Source: Alcaligenaceae bacterium (GTDB taxonomy: Bacteria > Pseudomonadota > Gammaproteobacteria > Burkholderiales > Burkholderiaceae_B). Taken from it: 64,000 nucleotides of DNA. The notes beneath the pieces were generated by a model. That model saw only the letters and a list, made by a program, of their open reading frames with translations, ran no database searches and had not been told where the DNA came from. Positions 9,301-17,632 of this stretch are shown one piece after another. The stretch covers positions 62,001-126,000 of the forward strand of contig JACCER010000007.1 in assembly GCA_013416445.1 (NCBI GenBank), in the 5' to 3' direction. The translations under genes and the position numbers were made by a program. Position 1 is the first letter of the stretch. Each line of letters opens with the position of its first letter.

Positions 9301-9716
9301 CTAACCTGGTCGCTGCGTTCGCGTGGCGCGCTGCTCGGATTTGCGAAGATCCGATATTTCTCTGACCCACCGCACCAAATCTTCGAGATCCATGTCCTGA
9401 ATGGACTCGACGGAAAATCCCGTTGATGTTGCGAGGTAGGCGCACAGCCGCCACGTTGCCCCAGTGTCAATTAAAAAAAACTGGTAAGCGCTTTCTGCAG
9501 GGCGGCATAGTCGCCCATATCCAGTTCATGCAGATCGTTGGGGGAAACGTCGGCCAGCATTGCCAGCAGCGCAATTTCCCGCTCGGCGTTGTTGCTGCTC
9601 ATCTTCTCTGCCGCCAAGTTATCGCGCACCTTCGGGCGACGTAGCGTCAAAACCGACACTGACGTGCCGTCGATCTCGACTGGAAACTTAAGTTCGATAG
9701 TTTTGCGATCGCTCAT
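9301..9716 (-). CDS. E': Predicted E+E' tail chaperone made by -1 frameshift
   Basis: Gene E (9716-9471) ends AGT TTT TTT TAA. If the ribosome slips back one base on the T8 run (9473-9480), reading continues TTA ATT GAC ... to a TAG at 9301, adding about 57 residues (LIDTGATWRLCAYLATSTG ... DLVRWVREISDLRKSE). P2 makes E+E' the same way on a T-run slippery site, and the fused chaperone is needed with the tape measure protein. The slip is inferred from sequence and position just before gene T; the join is 9716-9473 then back one base. Confidence 0.75.
9471..9716 (-). CDS. E: Tail assembly chaperone E (P2 gpE / Mu gp41-like)
   Basis: 81 residues (MSDRKTIELKFPVEIDGTSV). This is the P2 gpE family of small tail assembly chaperones that coat the tape measure protein before tube polymerisation: an N-terminal beta strand with the VLTLRRPKVRD motif, then helices. 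The start overlaps the stop of the preceding 67-residue gene (ATGA). The 3' end carries the T8 run used for the predicted frameshift. Confidence 0.9.
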   Translation of the reverse strand: MSDRKTIELKFPVEIDGTSVSVLTLRRPKVRDNLAAEKMSSNNAEREIALLAMLADVSPNDLHELDMGDYAALQKALTSFF

Positions 9717-9916
9717 TTCTTGGCTCCTTTCTTCGGCGCATCAGCGGGCTGCGGTGCGTCAGCCAGGACGGGCGCATCAACTTGCTCATCCTCCAGCTCA
9801 ACAAAGCCGCCGGGCACAAGATAGGCCGCCTGCTTGTCGGTCAAACGCACCAGTGCGCCGCTGCCGACGTGGCTGTTGCCGTGTGGAAATGCCTTAATGG
9901 CGCGGTAGGTTTTCAT
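9713..9916 (-). CDS. Small phage protein between tail tube and gene E
   Basis: 67 residues: an N-terminal beta-rich part (RAIKAFPHGNSHVGSGALVRLTD) and a flexible acidic/Ala-Pro tail ending KKGAKK. It sits 12 bp after the tube gene and overlaps gene E by ATGA, so it belongs to the tail operon. I do not recognise the family; the compact N-terminal part resembles small phage proteins often found beside tube genes. Confidence 0.75.
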   Translation of the reverse strand: MKTYRAIKAFPHGNSHVGSGALVRLTDKQAAYLVPGGFVELEDEQVDAPVLADAPQPADAPKKGAKK

Positions 9917-9928
9917 GTAATGCTCCTT

Positions 9929-10435
9929 TTAGATAGCCAGGTGCTGGCGAGTGGTTTCAAGCTGATCGACGCCGTCAATCACGGCGATATAGTTCACCGG
10001 GTCGATTTCGTAAATGACGTTGCCGCTGATCTGTAGCTTGTAATAGCGCAGGCTCATCTTAAGATTGACCGGCATCTCTTCGCCCGCCTTCCAAGTGCCC
10101 ATGTCTGCCTCGAGCAAAATGCCGCGCATCGATACAACAACAGGTTTTTTTGTTCCGTCGTCCGATACCATGGCTCCGCGCGCCGTATGCGCAAACTGCG
10201 ATCCGGGCAAAATGCGCATCGTTTTCAGTACGCTCTCGTCGAAACACATAAGCGTCGCCTCGGACTCGAGCTTTTCAAAACGGCCCATCGGCACATCAAC
10301 CTCGGCGGCCATGCCGCCCGCGTTGTAGCTCATAACCTTGGGCTTGATAACGGGCAGCTTCACTTCCTTAACCCGGCCAGCGTAGCCGCGCCCGTCGACA
10401 AAATAATTTAAGTCATAGAGAATATCTGCGATCAT
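9929..10435 (-). CDS. FII: Major tail tube protein (P2 gpFII family)
   Basis: 168 residues, matching the P2 FII tube protein length (172). It begins MIADILYDLNYFVDGRGYAG and has the family features KVKLPVIKPK-like strand, the MGRFEKLE segment and the IDPVNYIAVIDGVDQ C-terminal strand. It polymerises into the inner tube under the sheath. It follows the sheath gene by 14 bp. Confidence 0.95.
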   Translation of the reverse strand: MIADILYDLNYFVDGRGYAGRVKEVKLPVIKPKVMSYNAGGMAAEVDVPMGRFEKLESEATLMCFDESVLKTMRILPGSQFAHTARGAMVSDDGTKKPVVVSMRGILLEADMGTWKAGEEMPVNLKMSLRYYKLQISGNVIYEIDPVNYIAVIDGVDQLETTRQHLAI

Positions 10436-10449
10436 GATCTATCCTTTTC

Positions 10450-11973
10450 TTAAGCGGACGCCGGGCCGAATATTTCTTCGATGTAGTTGTTGACCAGGCG
10501 AGAGCGGAACACGACGTGCTCTGCTGGATATGGCGGAGTGAAATCAAAATCGAAGTACACAATGCCCTGCGCGATCTGGCTGGGGCTATTCAAGGTCGCG
10601 TCAGCCCAAGCGCTGCCGCCAAGGATTGCCTCGATAGTTTTCAGATGGCGCAGATACGCGTTGACGCCTTCCAGTACGTCATCGACATAGGTCTTGGTGA
10701 TATTGCGATCCACGGCCCACATGTGGGCGCGCAGCAGGCTCTCGTTGATCATGTCGGCGGTGCGCCGTACCGACAGAAAGGCCCACTTGGGATCAGACGA
10801 GCAGGTGCGGTTTCCCCACAGGCGATAGCCATCCTTCTGGATGATGGTGGCCACCTCGTTCTCGTTCAGGTAGTTGGCCCGAGAGTTCGGATCGCCCAGC
10901 GTGAAATCGACAGCGCGGGCGGTGCCAGTAATGCCGTACATTTCCGTATTTGATGGTGACCACCAGAAGCCTCGGGTGTTGTCCGATCTGGAAATCATGC
11001 CAGCAACACGGGCCGAGCTGGGCTGCAACGCCTCCGCGTTGGCCTCGGTATCCCAGACCTTCACCCATGGGTCAGTAATGTAAACGCGTCCGGAGCCAAA
11101 CCTTTCCCGATAGCTGATAGCTTCTTGGTCTGTTGTATTCGGGCCATCGGCCAGAATCACTGCGCGCAGGCGGTCAGCAATGCCCATCATCTCCGATACG
11201 ACGGCTTGATCATGTGACCAGCCGGGCGCAATCAAAATCTTAGGCTGCACCTTGACGACGCTCTCTGCGCCCAAGAATGCCTGCATGCCTAGGTACTGGC
11301 CTACAGGACTAACGCCGCCAATGATGTTGCTTTTAGTTTCTTCGGGCGTTTCGGCCTCTTCGATCCGTATCACCACGACCATCGATCCGGCCTGGTCGAA
11401 AATAGCATCGATGGCAGCGGGAAGCGTGCCGGATGTGCCCAGGGGAGCGGCCTCGAGGCGACTCCCGGCGATCAGCACGGGTACGTTCAAAGGGAATGCC
11501 TCGTCTGCGCCGCCCTCGAGGTACCGGGCCGAACTGGCGACAGCGACACCGACTCCAGTCGATGCGTCCGCATTGCTCGCGGTCACAAGGATGGCTGCGG
11601 CGCTGGCCGTAATCGCGTCCTTAATGGATGTTGCAGTCGACGTAACGGCGCCTGCCTCGTCCGTAGCTAGCGATACGGTGATCACGCTGCCCATCGTGCT
11701 GGTGGCCACAGAAACCTGCAGCGCAGCCGATGGCGTGCCTGGGTTTCGGTGTTTGATAGAAATGTTGTTGCCGACCGCGCCAGGCGTAACCGAAGTGTAG
11801 GTCAGTGCATTATTGTTCGCCACCGTGCCCAGCGTAAAAGCGGCGGTAGCCTGGGGCTGGGCGTCGGGAGCTGTGCCGATAAGGCCGATAACGCTGGAGC
11901 GGACGGTAGAAATTGGGCGGGCGCCGTAGTCGAGCTCAACAACCTCAACGCCATGTAAAAACTGTTCGGGCAT
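10450..11973 (-). CDS. FI: Tail sheath protein (P2 gpFI family)
   Basis: 507 residues from the ATG at 11973 (MPEQFLHGVEVVELDYGARP), which has AGAGGAG upstream; an in-frame start at 12027 has no such site. The family signatures are GVEVVELD..., VIGLIGTAPDA, the SFRRTADMINESL-like C-terminal region (SVRRTADMINESLLR) and VYFDFDFTPPYPAEHV. About 100 residues after the N-terminus (roughly 45-130) form a Ser/Thr/Ala-rich surface domain beyond the P2 FI length (396). The sheath contracts to drive the tube into the cell. Confidence 0.96.
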   Translation of the reverse strand: MPEQFLHGVEVVELDYGARPISTVRSSVIGLIGTAPDAQPQATAAFTLGTVANNNALTYTSVTPGAVGNNISIKHRNPGTPSAALQVSVATSTMGSVITVSLATDEAGAVTSTATSIKDAITASAAAILVTASNADASTGVGVAVASSARYLEGGADEAFPLNVPVLIAGSRLEAAPLGTSGTLPAAIDAIFDQAGSMVVVIRIEEAETPEETKSNIIGGVSPVGQYLGMQAFLGAESVVKVQPKILIAPGWSHDQAVVSEMMGIADRLRAVILADGPNTTDQEAISYRERFGSGRVYITDPWVKVWDTEANAEALQPSSARVAGMISRSDNTRGFWWSPSNTEMYGITGTARAVDFTLGDPNSRANYLNENEVATIIQKDGYRLWGNRTCSSDPKWAFLSVRRTADMINESLLRAHMWAVDRNITKTYVDDVLEGVNAYLRHLKTIEAILGGSAWADATLNSPSQIAQGIVYFDFDFTPPYPAEHVVFRSRLVNNYIEEIFGPASA

Positions 11974-12044
11974 GTGTATGCTCCTCTGGTTGGAGATACA
12001 TACATGCTGACGTTTACGGCCCCACACTTCCTGCGGCGGGGTTT

Positions 12045-12698
12045 TTAGTGGCTGTGGTGGTTGCTATTGCCGCCAGCATCCATGATGGTGCCCGTGGCGG
12101 CTATGCTGCCGTCAACGTCCATGCTACCTTTCATGGACATGGCGCCCTGGATCTGCATCGTTGCACCGTCGCCGCCAGATATTGCCATGCCGCCCTTTCC
12201 TGTGATCTTCCCATCCACCGTCAGGTTGCCCGTGCAGTCAGTATCCTGCGCCTCGATAGTGGCGTGCGGAGTCTTGATCAGCGCAGGCCCGCCAGCATTG
12301 ATCGTAACGGGCCCGAGAAGGTTGATGACGTACGAGCCGTCTGTTCGATCATGGATAATGGAGTCGCCATTCTTATATCGAACCGTATGTCGATCCGGAC
12401 TGGCCTCTGGCTCACTGAACTGGTCAGAATACAAAGCTGCGCCAATCCATGCACCCTCGGTTAGTCCTGAGGGAGACAGCACCTCGACCTGCTCGCCGAT
12501 CTCGGGCGCCCACCAATCAATGTCGCCACCAGCGCGGCGCGTCTTCCAGGGGAGCCAGTCGGTAGTAAAGTCATCGCATAGAACGCGTGCCTTGCCATCT
12601 GTGTAATTTGCCGCGACGACTGTACCCATCTTCACCATGTTTGCCAGTCTGCGCTCAAGGTCGCCTATTCGACGCTCAAGATCAACCAAGTCGCTCAT
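12045..12698 (-). CDS. V: Baseplate spike protein V (P2 gpV family)
   Basis: 217 residues. An N-terminal OB-fold (VVAANYTDGKARVLCDD ... PEIGEQVEVLSPSG) is followed by a repetitive beta-helix (ADIT/DGKITGKGGMAISGGDG pattern) and a final NSNHHSH. P2 gpV ends in an iron-binding HxH apex, and the terminal HHSH here fits that tip. It punctures the outer membrane. In this phage it comes first in the tail block, before FI, whereas in P2 the V gene is next to W. Confidence 0.93.
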   Translation of the reverse strand: MSDLVDLERRIGDLERRLANMVKMGTVVAANYTDGKARVLCDDFTTDWLPWKTRRAGGDIDWWAPEIGEQVEVLSPSGLTEGAWIGAALYSDQFSEPEASPDRHTVRYKNGDSIIHDRTDGSYVINLLGPVTINAGGPALIKTPHATIEAQDTDCTGNLTVDGKITGKGGMAISGGDGATMQIQGAMSMKGSMDVDGSIAATGTIMDAGGNSNHHSH

Positions 12699-13207
12699 AT
12701 AATCCTCTCGTAGTCGTCAGCGTGGCCTTCGCCGATGTTCGGGCTCTGCCCAAGGTAAATTTCTGTTGGTGTAACGCCTTCTGGCTCCAGCTCACCCAAA
12801 GCAATCTCGATACCAAACTCAACAACCCAGCAAAGATACCCGTCCAGCGCCGGACGAAATGCGTCATCACCGGCGCGGGCCAGGCGGATGTGGCCATGCC
12901 CAGATATGGGGCGACGGATCTCATGCAGCGCGACCGCAACACGGGCGGCCAGCTCGCGCAGCAGCAGATCCGCCCGCGCGTGGTTCGGGTCAAACAAACA
13001 ATGTGCATTCCAGCGCACGTCAGCAAGCAGGCGTGAGTCGCCCGCCTCCTGCAAAGGCTCGATATCGTCAATCTCAAGGTAGACAGCTGGCACGCGCAGG
13101 CTTTGCTGTTTTTTGGGCGGCGGATCTGCGCTGATGGTCTGGATATCTGGGAGTTGGGCGCGCAGGCCAACCACCAGCGCATCCGCAAAGTCGATAAGCT
13201 TGGTCAT
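12695..13207 (-). CDS. Tail completion / connector-type phage protein
   Basis: 170 residues, starting MTKLIDFADALVVGLRAQLPD. An alpha/beta protein with a VPAVYLEIDDIEP strand and RADLLLRELAARVAVAL helix, resembling head-tail or tail-terminator proteins (lambda gpU / Mu gp37-like) by size and place. It overlaps gpZ upstream and gpV downstream by ATGA. The position at the head-tail boundary supports a tail-terminator role; the exact family is not certain. Confidence 0.7.
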   Translation of the reverse strand: MTKLIDFADALVVGLRAQLPDIQTISADPPPKKQQSLRVPAVYLEIDDIEPLQEAGDSRLLADVRWNAHCLFDPNHARADLLLRELAARVAVALHEIRRPISGHGHIRLARAGDDAFRPALDGYLCWVVEFGIEIALGELEPEGVTPTEIYLGQSPNIGEGHADDYERII

Positions 13208-13740
13208 GACCCGGCCTTTTCCAATACCTTGCTGAGTTCGTATCGAAGTTCCTGGCGCATGATTTCCATTAACCTAGCTTCGGCCTTATTTGCCGCTTCG
13301 CGCAGGGCGGTAGCGCCAGCATCGTCGATTTCCATTTTTGCCAGCTCCAGCGGGAAACGCCCCTGACCGGCGCGGCGATAAACCCCGCCGCCGTATTTCT
13401 GTATGGGAAAGGCGCCTTCAAAAAAATGACGACCCACCTGGGTGCCTGTGCCGCGACGCCTAGGAATACCCAGCCGCCGAACGGCCAGCGAGTTCAGCCC
13501 GAGCCAGACCTTCTGGTCAAGCCCGTCGCCTTTCATGTACATCCGCAGACGCTGCCGGATAATCTTCTGCTGGACGCGCAATTGCGCCGACATGGTGCGG
13601 GCGGCTTGGCCTTCCGTCCACTTGGCAGTCTTTCTAACTGCGCGGCGGGCGGCGCGGCGGCACGCTTCCTTGGATATCTGAAACATCCCCATCAGCCGCT
13701 CCAGATCTTCCCTTGGGATCTTTATTGCTAAATCCATCAT
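13204..13740 (-). CDS. Z: Prophage minor tail protein Z (lambda gpZ-like)
   Basis: 178 residues, highly basic in the first half (CRRAARRAVRKTAKWTEGQ), then VWLGLNSLAVRRLGIPRR and GRFPLELAKMEID. This fits the lambda gpZ family (about 190 residues) that helps fix the tail terminator to the head. Start ATG 13740 overlaps the preceding stop; a second ATG three bases on is equally possible. It joins the lambda-type head to the P2-type tail module. Confidence 0.85.
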   Translation of the reverse strand: MMDLAIKIPREDLERLMGMFQISKEACRRAARRAVRKTAKWTEGQAARTMSAQLRVQQKIIRQRLRMYMKGDGLDQKVWLGLNSLAVRRLGIPRRRGTGTQVGRHFFEGAFPIQKYGGGVYRRAGQGRFPLELAKMEIDDAGATALREAANKAEARLMEIMRQELRYELSKVLEKAGS

Positions 13741-14063
13741 ATCTGGACCTCACGTAATACCAGGGCCGTCATGCCCGTGCCATCAGGCTCAACACGTACC
13801 ACATCAAAAGAGCAGCCAGCGGGCGCAATGAGACTGCCCTCGGGAGCCTCGACGATGCTGCCCTCGGTCGCTTCTGCTGCCACCTCATCACGCACCACCA
13901 GGGTCGGCTCAACGATGCCGGTATGCATGGAGCCAAGACGCGGCTGCATCCATGGCGCCGTGAACATCCCACGCACCGGCTCGCCGTCTAAGACGGCAGC
14001 GTCGGACAGATGGACGATGATGGCCGTATCCATGCGGGCGGCCAGGGCGCTGAAGTCAACCAC
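13737..14063 (-). CDS. Head-tail joining protein (lambda gpFII-like)
   Basis: 108 residues if started at the GTG at 14063, which lies inside the holin stop region (CGTGGTTGA) with AGGAAG upstream. Upstream in-frame starts would overlap the holin gene more. The order RGMFTAPW, then TLVVRDEV, then FDVVRVEPDGTGMTALVLREV mirrors lambda gpFII (RGVFDDP, SLFVRTDEV, FWVDRVSPDDGG). gpFII completes the connector so tails can dock. It lies beside gpZ. Confidence 0.75.
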   Translation of the reverse strand: MVDFSALAARMDTAIIVHLSDAAVLDGEPVRGMFTAPWMQPRLGSMHTGIVEPTLVVRDEVAAEATEGSIVEAPEGSLIAPAGCSFDVVRVEPDGTGMTALVLREVQI

Positions 14064-14676
14064 GAGACTTCCTATCGGCTGCGCCCTGAACATCCTCAAG
14101 CGTGACGGTGCCGGGCGTCATAGCAAACCGACGAATATCGGCATCGGAGCTTTGCGCCGCGCCAGTGGTCCCAAACCAAAACGCCAGTGTTTGTTTGAGT
14201 TCGTTAAACCAGTAGCCAATCACAGTACCCACGGTCAGACTGGCCGTAGCGTCGCGCAACAGGCTCTCGGCCATACCAGAAAACACAAACCAGACAATGG
14301 CAATGGCGCCCGCAAGCAGCAATATCGTGATGGTCGGTCGCACCCAGTCTCCGGGCTGTGTAGCCGCCAGGGCGCGGGCGCTGTCGCGGTCGGCGGCCTC
14401 GGCGGAAAACTGCGCGGCGGCGGCCTGCATGCGGTTTTGTTCGGCCGTCACGGCCAACTTCTGCAGCTCGACCTTGGAATTAACCTCCAGCTCTTTAAGC
14501 TTCAATGCTGCATTTGGGTCGCGTAAGATGGCTGCGGACACCGCATCCGGCGTCGCATCCGTCCCAAGTGCGCTGGAAATCAGGCTCCCGACAGCTGCGC
14601 CCGCTGGGCCGCCCAGAATGCCGCCCAGGATCGGGGCAGCCTTGCCAACCACCCCTGCAATATCTTTCCAGTCCAT
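14056..14676 (-). CDS. Phage holin, 3-TM superfamily III type
   Basis: 206 residues from the ATG at 14676, which shares a base with the endolysin stop (TAATG). The N-terminus is Gly/Ala-rich and hydrophobic (GKAAPILGGILGGPAGAAVG). A charged amphipathic helix follows (about residues 55-100), then two hydrophobic segments (TITILLLAGAIAIVWFVF; ASLTVGTVIGYWF). This is the layout of superfamily III holins. It would permeabilise the inner membrane and release the adjacent muramidase. Confidence 0.8.
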   Translation of the reverse strand: MDWKDIAGVVGKAAPILGGILGGPAGAAVGSLISSALGTDATPDAVSAAILRDPNAALKLKELEVNSKVELQKLAVTAEQNRMQAAAAQFSAEAADRDSARALAATQPGDWVRPTITILLLAGAIAIVWFVFSGMAESLLRDATASLTVGTVIGYWFNELKQTLAFWFGTTGAAQSSDADIRRFAMTPGTVTLEDVQGAADRKSRG

Positions 14677-15167
14677 TACGAGTCCTCCGCAGCGTGCTTC
14701 AGATTGCCAGCCACGCGGCGCGCCCATCCTCGGCCAAACGACGGCCAAGTGGATAGCTTTGTGTAAAACTCAAGGCGCTCCGCATTGAACCTCGACAGCA
14801 CATCCGTTACGGTCGCCGCGCGTACCGCCGCCAGCGTCACCGGACCAACTGCACCATCGTCTGCCACAGCGACAGCGCGCTGAAGAAACCGAATGGCCTG
14901 GCCGACGCCGTGGTTCACAGCGGCATCGAAAACCTGAAACGCGATGGCGCCGTCATACTGCTCTGCCTTGGCGCGGCCCCAGTACTCTGTGCGGTAGATT
15001 GCCTTGGCTACGCTGCGCTCCAGGTCTCGCATATTGCCCGAGTACCCGGCAGCGCGCGCTGTGCGCAATGTAATGCCCCAGTTAGTCTCGCCGCCGGGGT
15101 CGTTGGGATGGTTAACGTACCCACCCTCGTGCCCAATCAATCGCTCAAAAGCGGTCTCGAAGTTCAT
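14676..15167 (-). CDS. Endolysin, glycoside hydrolase family 108 type
   Basis: 163 residues. It starts at the ATG at 15167 overlapping the previous stop (TGATG). Residues 6-90 form the GH108 N-acetylmuramidase domain, with the catalytic glutamate in IGHEGGYVNHPNDPGG and the NWGIT strand. Residues about 95-160 form the peptidoglycan-binding PG_binding_3 part (DGAVGPVTLAAV). No signal peptide is seen, so it depends on the holin next door. It cuts the host wall at lysis. Confidence 0.92.
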   Translation of the reverse strand: MNFETAFERLIGHEGGYVNHPNDPGGETNWGITLRTARAAGYSGNMRDLERSVAKAIYRTEYWGRAKAEQYDGAIAFQVFDAAVNHGVGQAIRFLQRAVAVADDGAVGPVTLAAVRAATVTDVLSRFNAERLEFYTKLSTWPSFGRGWARRVAGNLKHAAEDS

Positions 15168-15484
15168 CACAATGTTCCTGTAAGAAGCTTATTGATAGCT
15201 ATGGCGCCAACGACGCCGACGGCGGCCCAGACGCCATTGATCACCCAGTTGGTCGTCAGCTTTTGCATAGGCTGATGGCGCTCCATGGCGGCTACCCTGG
15301 CTTCAAGCTTGGATATGGCGTTAAAGGCACGATCTAGTGCTGTGGCGGTGTGGGCGTGCCGTTCTTCCAGGCGAGTCAGCCGCTCCAAGGCCGCCGCAAT
15401 CTTGGTCATGGCGCTATGCACCTCTTCCAGATTGCGGCGGATAAAGCCGATTTCGACACGAAGGCTGTCGTTATCGTCCGCCAT
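15167..15484 (-). CDS. Coiled-coil, single-TM phage protein (XhlA-like layout)
   Basis: 105 residues from the ATG at 15484 (MADDNDSLRVEIGF), 5 bp after the capsid stop. Residues 1-70 are a continuous heptad coiled coil (VHSAMTKIAAALERLTRLEE). Residues 80-100 form one transmembrane segment (WVINGVWAAVGVVGAIAI). This is the layout of hemolysin XhlA-type lysis helpers. It opens the lysis cassette and is translationally coupled to the endolysin. A longer open frame reaches 15853 but runs inside the capsid gene. Confidence 0.7.
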   Translation of the reverse strand: MADDNDSLRVEIGFIRRNLEEVHSAMTKIAAALERLTRLEERHAHTATALDRAFNAISKLEARVAAMERHQPMQKLTTNWVINGVWAAVGVVGAIAINKLLTGTL

Positions 15485-15488
15485 CGTT

Positions 15489-16490
15489 TTACGCCTTGAT
15501 CGTGAGCTTAATGACAGCGCGCGGGCGTGTGCAGATACTGATAGGGTTCGACTGCGCCTCCACCAGAATGCCTTTACCCAGCGGCTTGGGTTCCTGTTTG
15601 GCGTAATACGGTAGGCCAATGGTGTTGGCTGTCTCGTTGTAGTTCGCTGGAGCGAAGCGCGTGATGAACATTTCCTCGACGCCCTCGGGGAACAAATACG
15701 CCTCGCCATCAGCGATGAACGGCGAAGCCCCGATGCCACCCTTGAACTCCTCGTTCGTGATCGCGGCAAAGTCGAAACCTGCGCGGGGATCGTTACGGCC
15801 AAACTGCCCAGCCTCCCACAGCTCGTATGCCTTGCGAACCGCGTCGTGAGCAATCAGCGCACGGAAAAACGCCTTGCCGCAAAGCATCCGAATCCCCGAA
15901 CTCATCTCATTGCCCAGAGCGGTTTCCATTTTGTCCTTGGCGCCAAGCAGCTCGCCGCGAATATCCGCCGCCGCAACGCTCAACGACAGCTCGTGTGTCT
16001 GCTGTTGCAGGCCGAATTGCGTAAACAGATTGCTAATGACCGTGGTGCCATCCGAATCGACGATGGTGCCCTTGATGGCCCCAACGCGCTGGTATTCGAT
16101 GGTGGCATCAAGGCGGCGGCGCATTTTTGCCAGGCGCTTATTCACGAACGAAACCATGGTCTCTTCTTCTGAGGCCGAGCCGAACGCGCGTAAGTTTTGC
16201 ACGTCATCGGGTGCGATGGTGTCCTGGGTGGGCAGGTGCGTCGTCGGGAATATGATATTCATCCGCGAGCTGCCGCCGGTCGCGTTGGGCGTGGTGCTTG
16301 TGCGTGATTGATTCGGGATAAGGGTCAGCGTATCCGTATCCTTTTCAACGGCCAGGCTGGTGGTGGTAATGCCTTCTTCCTGGAACAGGCCCAGGGAGGC
16401 CAGGCGGGAAGGCAGTGGCGGCGCTTCGTTGATAGCAGCGGTGAGCTCTTGCAGCGAAAACTTATCTGAATCAAAAATACCGAGGTTCAT
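15489..16490 (-). CDS. E: Major capsid protein (lambda gpE family)
   Basis: 333 residues, close to lambda gpE (341). Typical features are MNLGIFDSDKFSLQELTAAI at the start, FPTTHLPTQDTIAPDDVQN in the E-loop region, and ISICTRPRAVIKLTIKA at the end. It forms the capsid hexamers and pentamers. It follows the protease/scaffold gene by 15 bp. No separate lambda gpD-like decoration gene lies between, unlike lambda. Confidence 0.93.
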   Translation of the reverse strand: MNLGIFDSDKFSLQELTAAINEAPPLPSRLASLGLFQEEGITTTSLAVEKDTDTLTLIPNQSRTSTTPNATGGSSRMNIIFPTTHLPTQDTIAPDDVQNLRAFGSASEEETMVSFVNKRLAKMRRRLDATIEYQRVGAIKGTIVDSDGTTVISNLFTQFGLQQQTHELSLSVAAADIRGELLGAKDKMETALGNEMSSGIRMLCGKAFFRALIAHDAVRKAYELWEAGQFGRNDPRAGFDFAAITNEEFKGGIGASPFIADGEAYLFPEGVEEMFITRFAPANYNETANTIGLPYYAKQEPKPLGKGILVEAQSNPISICTRPRAVIKLTIKA

Positions 16491-16505
16491 ACTAGGCTCC
16501 TAAGG

Positions 16506-17579
16506 TCAAGCGACTTTGTTGTTGACCGCCTGACGGCGGGAATAGATATTGCGAAAATCAAGTTTCTTGGCGACTGGCCTGTCGCCATCTGGGTCTATGG
16601 GTGCATCCGACGGAGCGTAAGCGCTGATAGCGGGTGCGTTAGCGGCGCGGGCAGCGGTCAGCTTGGCGCGGGCGGTCTCGACGGATACGCCTGCCAACAC
16701 CAGCAGCTCGGCGTCACCTGGTCGGCCTGCGGATGTGGCAAGCGCCATAATTTCTTTAGCCTCATCCAGACGCTGCGTAACAGCCGCAGGGTCGGCGGCG
16801 GCACGAATAAGGGGTGCAGCAAGCAGCGGAAAACCTGCATCAACGCACGCCGTCGCCACTTCGTCGGCAGGCATTGGGTCAGGTGTTGCTGCGGGCGCTG
16901 GTGTAGGTGCGGTCGTCGTGGTTGTTGCTTTGGGCATCGGAGTTGGCTCTGCGATCAAAGCCCTGGGTGCCTTCTGAAATCTGGCCTGGGCCTGCGCAGA
17001 CAGGCTGGCTTGCGCAGGCAGGGATTCCAGTACTGCATCAGCAAAGCCTGCAGCAACAGCCTCTGTGCCATTCAGCCAGGTCTCGGCAGCCATAATGGCT
17101 TCAATCTCGGCGATATCCTTGCCTGACCGTTCGGCATAGATCGCAGCGTAGCTGTCGTTCATTTTTTTCATGACGTCAGCTGCGGCGCGCAACTCGCTGT
17201 GATCGCCCGCAGCCACTAAAAATGGGTTGTGAATCATCAGATACGCATTGGCTGGCATCTCAATCCGGCCTGCCGCCATGACCACAGCACTGGCCGCCGA
17301 AGCTGCCAAGCCCTCAACTCGAGCGGTAATCCGATCACGGGCGCGCGCCATAACGTGATAGATCGCCAGCGATTCCAGCACTTCGCCGCCGTCGGAGTGG
17401 ACGGATAGCGAAATCTGGGCGCTGTCAGGAATGGCGTTAAATTCAGCGATAAAATCACTGGCCGTAACGCCCCAAAAACCAATATCCCCGTGTATCGATA
17501 TTTCATATCGCGCAGCGGGTTTTCCGTCAGTTGCGGGCTGGCCGTTATCGGCCAACGCCTTAATTTCATACCATTTCAT
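16506..17579 (-). CDS. Head maturation protease, Clp/S14 type, with scaffold tail
   Basis: 357 residues. Residues about 20-200 are a ClpP-fold serine protease: SVHSDGGEVLESLAIYHV, then GLAASAASAVVMAAG with the likely catalytic Ser, and LMIHNPF with the catalytic His. Residues about 220-357 are Ala/Pro-rich and helical (PMPKATTTTTAPTPAPAA linker), suited to a scaffold that is digested during capsid maturation. It sits between portal and capsid as in lambda (gpC/Nu3). Confidence 0.92.
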   Translation of the reverse strand: MKWYEIKALADNGQPATDGKPAARYEISIHGDIGFWGVTASDFIAEFNAIPDSAQISLSVHSDGGEVLESLAIYHVMARARDRITARVEGLAASAASAVVMAAGRIEMPANAYLMIHNPFLVAAGDHSELRAAADVMKKMNDSYAAIYAERSGKDIAEIEAIMAAETWLNGTEAVAAGFADAVLESLPAQASLSAQAQARFQKAPRALIAEPTPMPKATTTTTAPTPAPAATPDPMPADEVATACVDAGFPLLAAPLIRAAADPAAVTQRLDEAKEIMALATSAGRPGDAELLVLAGVSVETARAKLTAARAANAPAISAYAPSDAPIDPDGDRPVAKKLDFRNIYSRRQAVNNKVA

Positions 17580-17632
17580 AGCTATGGGTTCCTTGTTTGT
17601 AGGAAGCTGCGCTCATAATGCGCTGCTTGCCG

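Noticed and set aside
15485-15853. Upstream extension of the coiled-coil protein frame
   Set aside because: The extension lies inside the major capsid gene and has no ribosome-binding site; the ATG at 15484 fits better.
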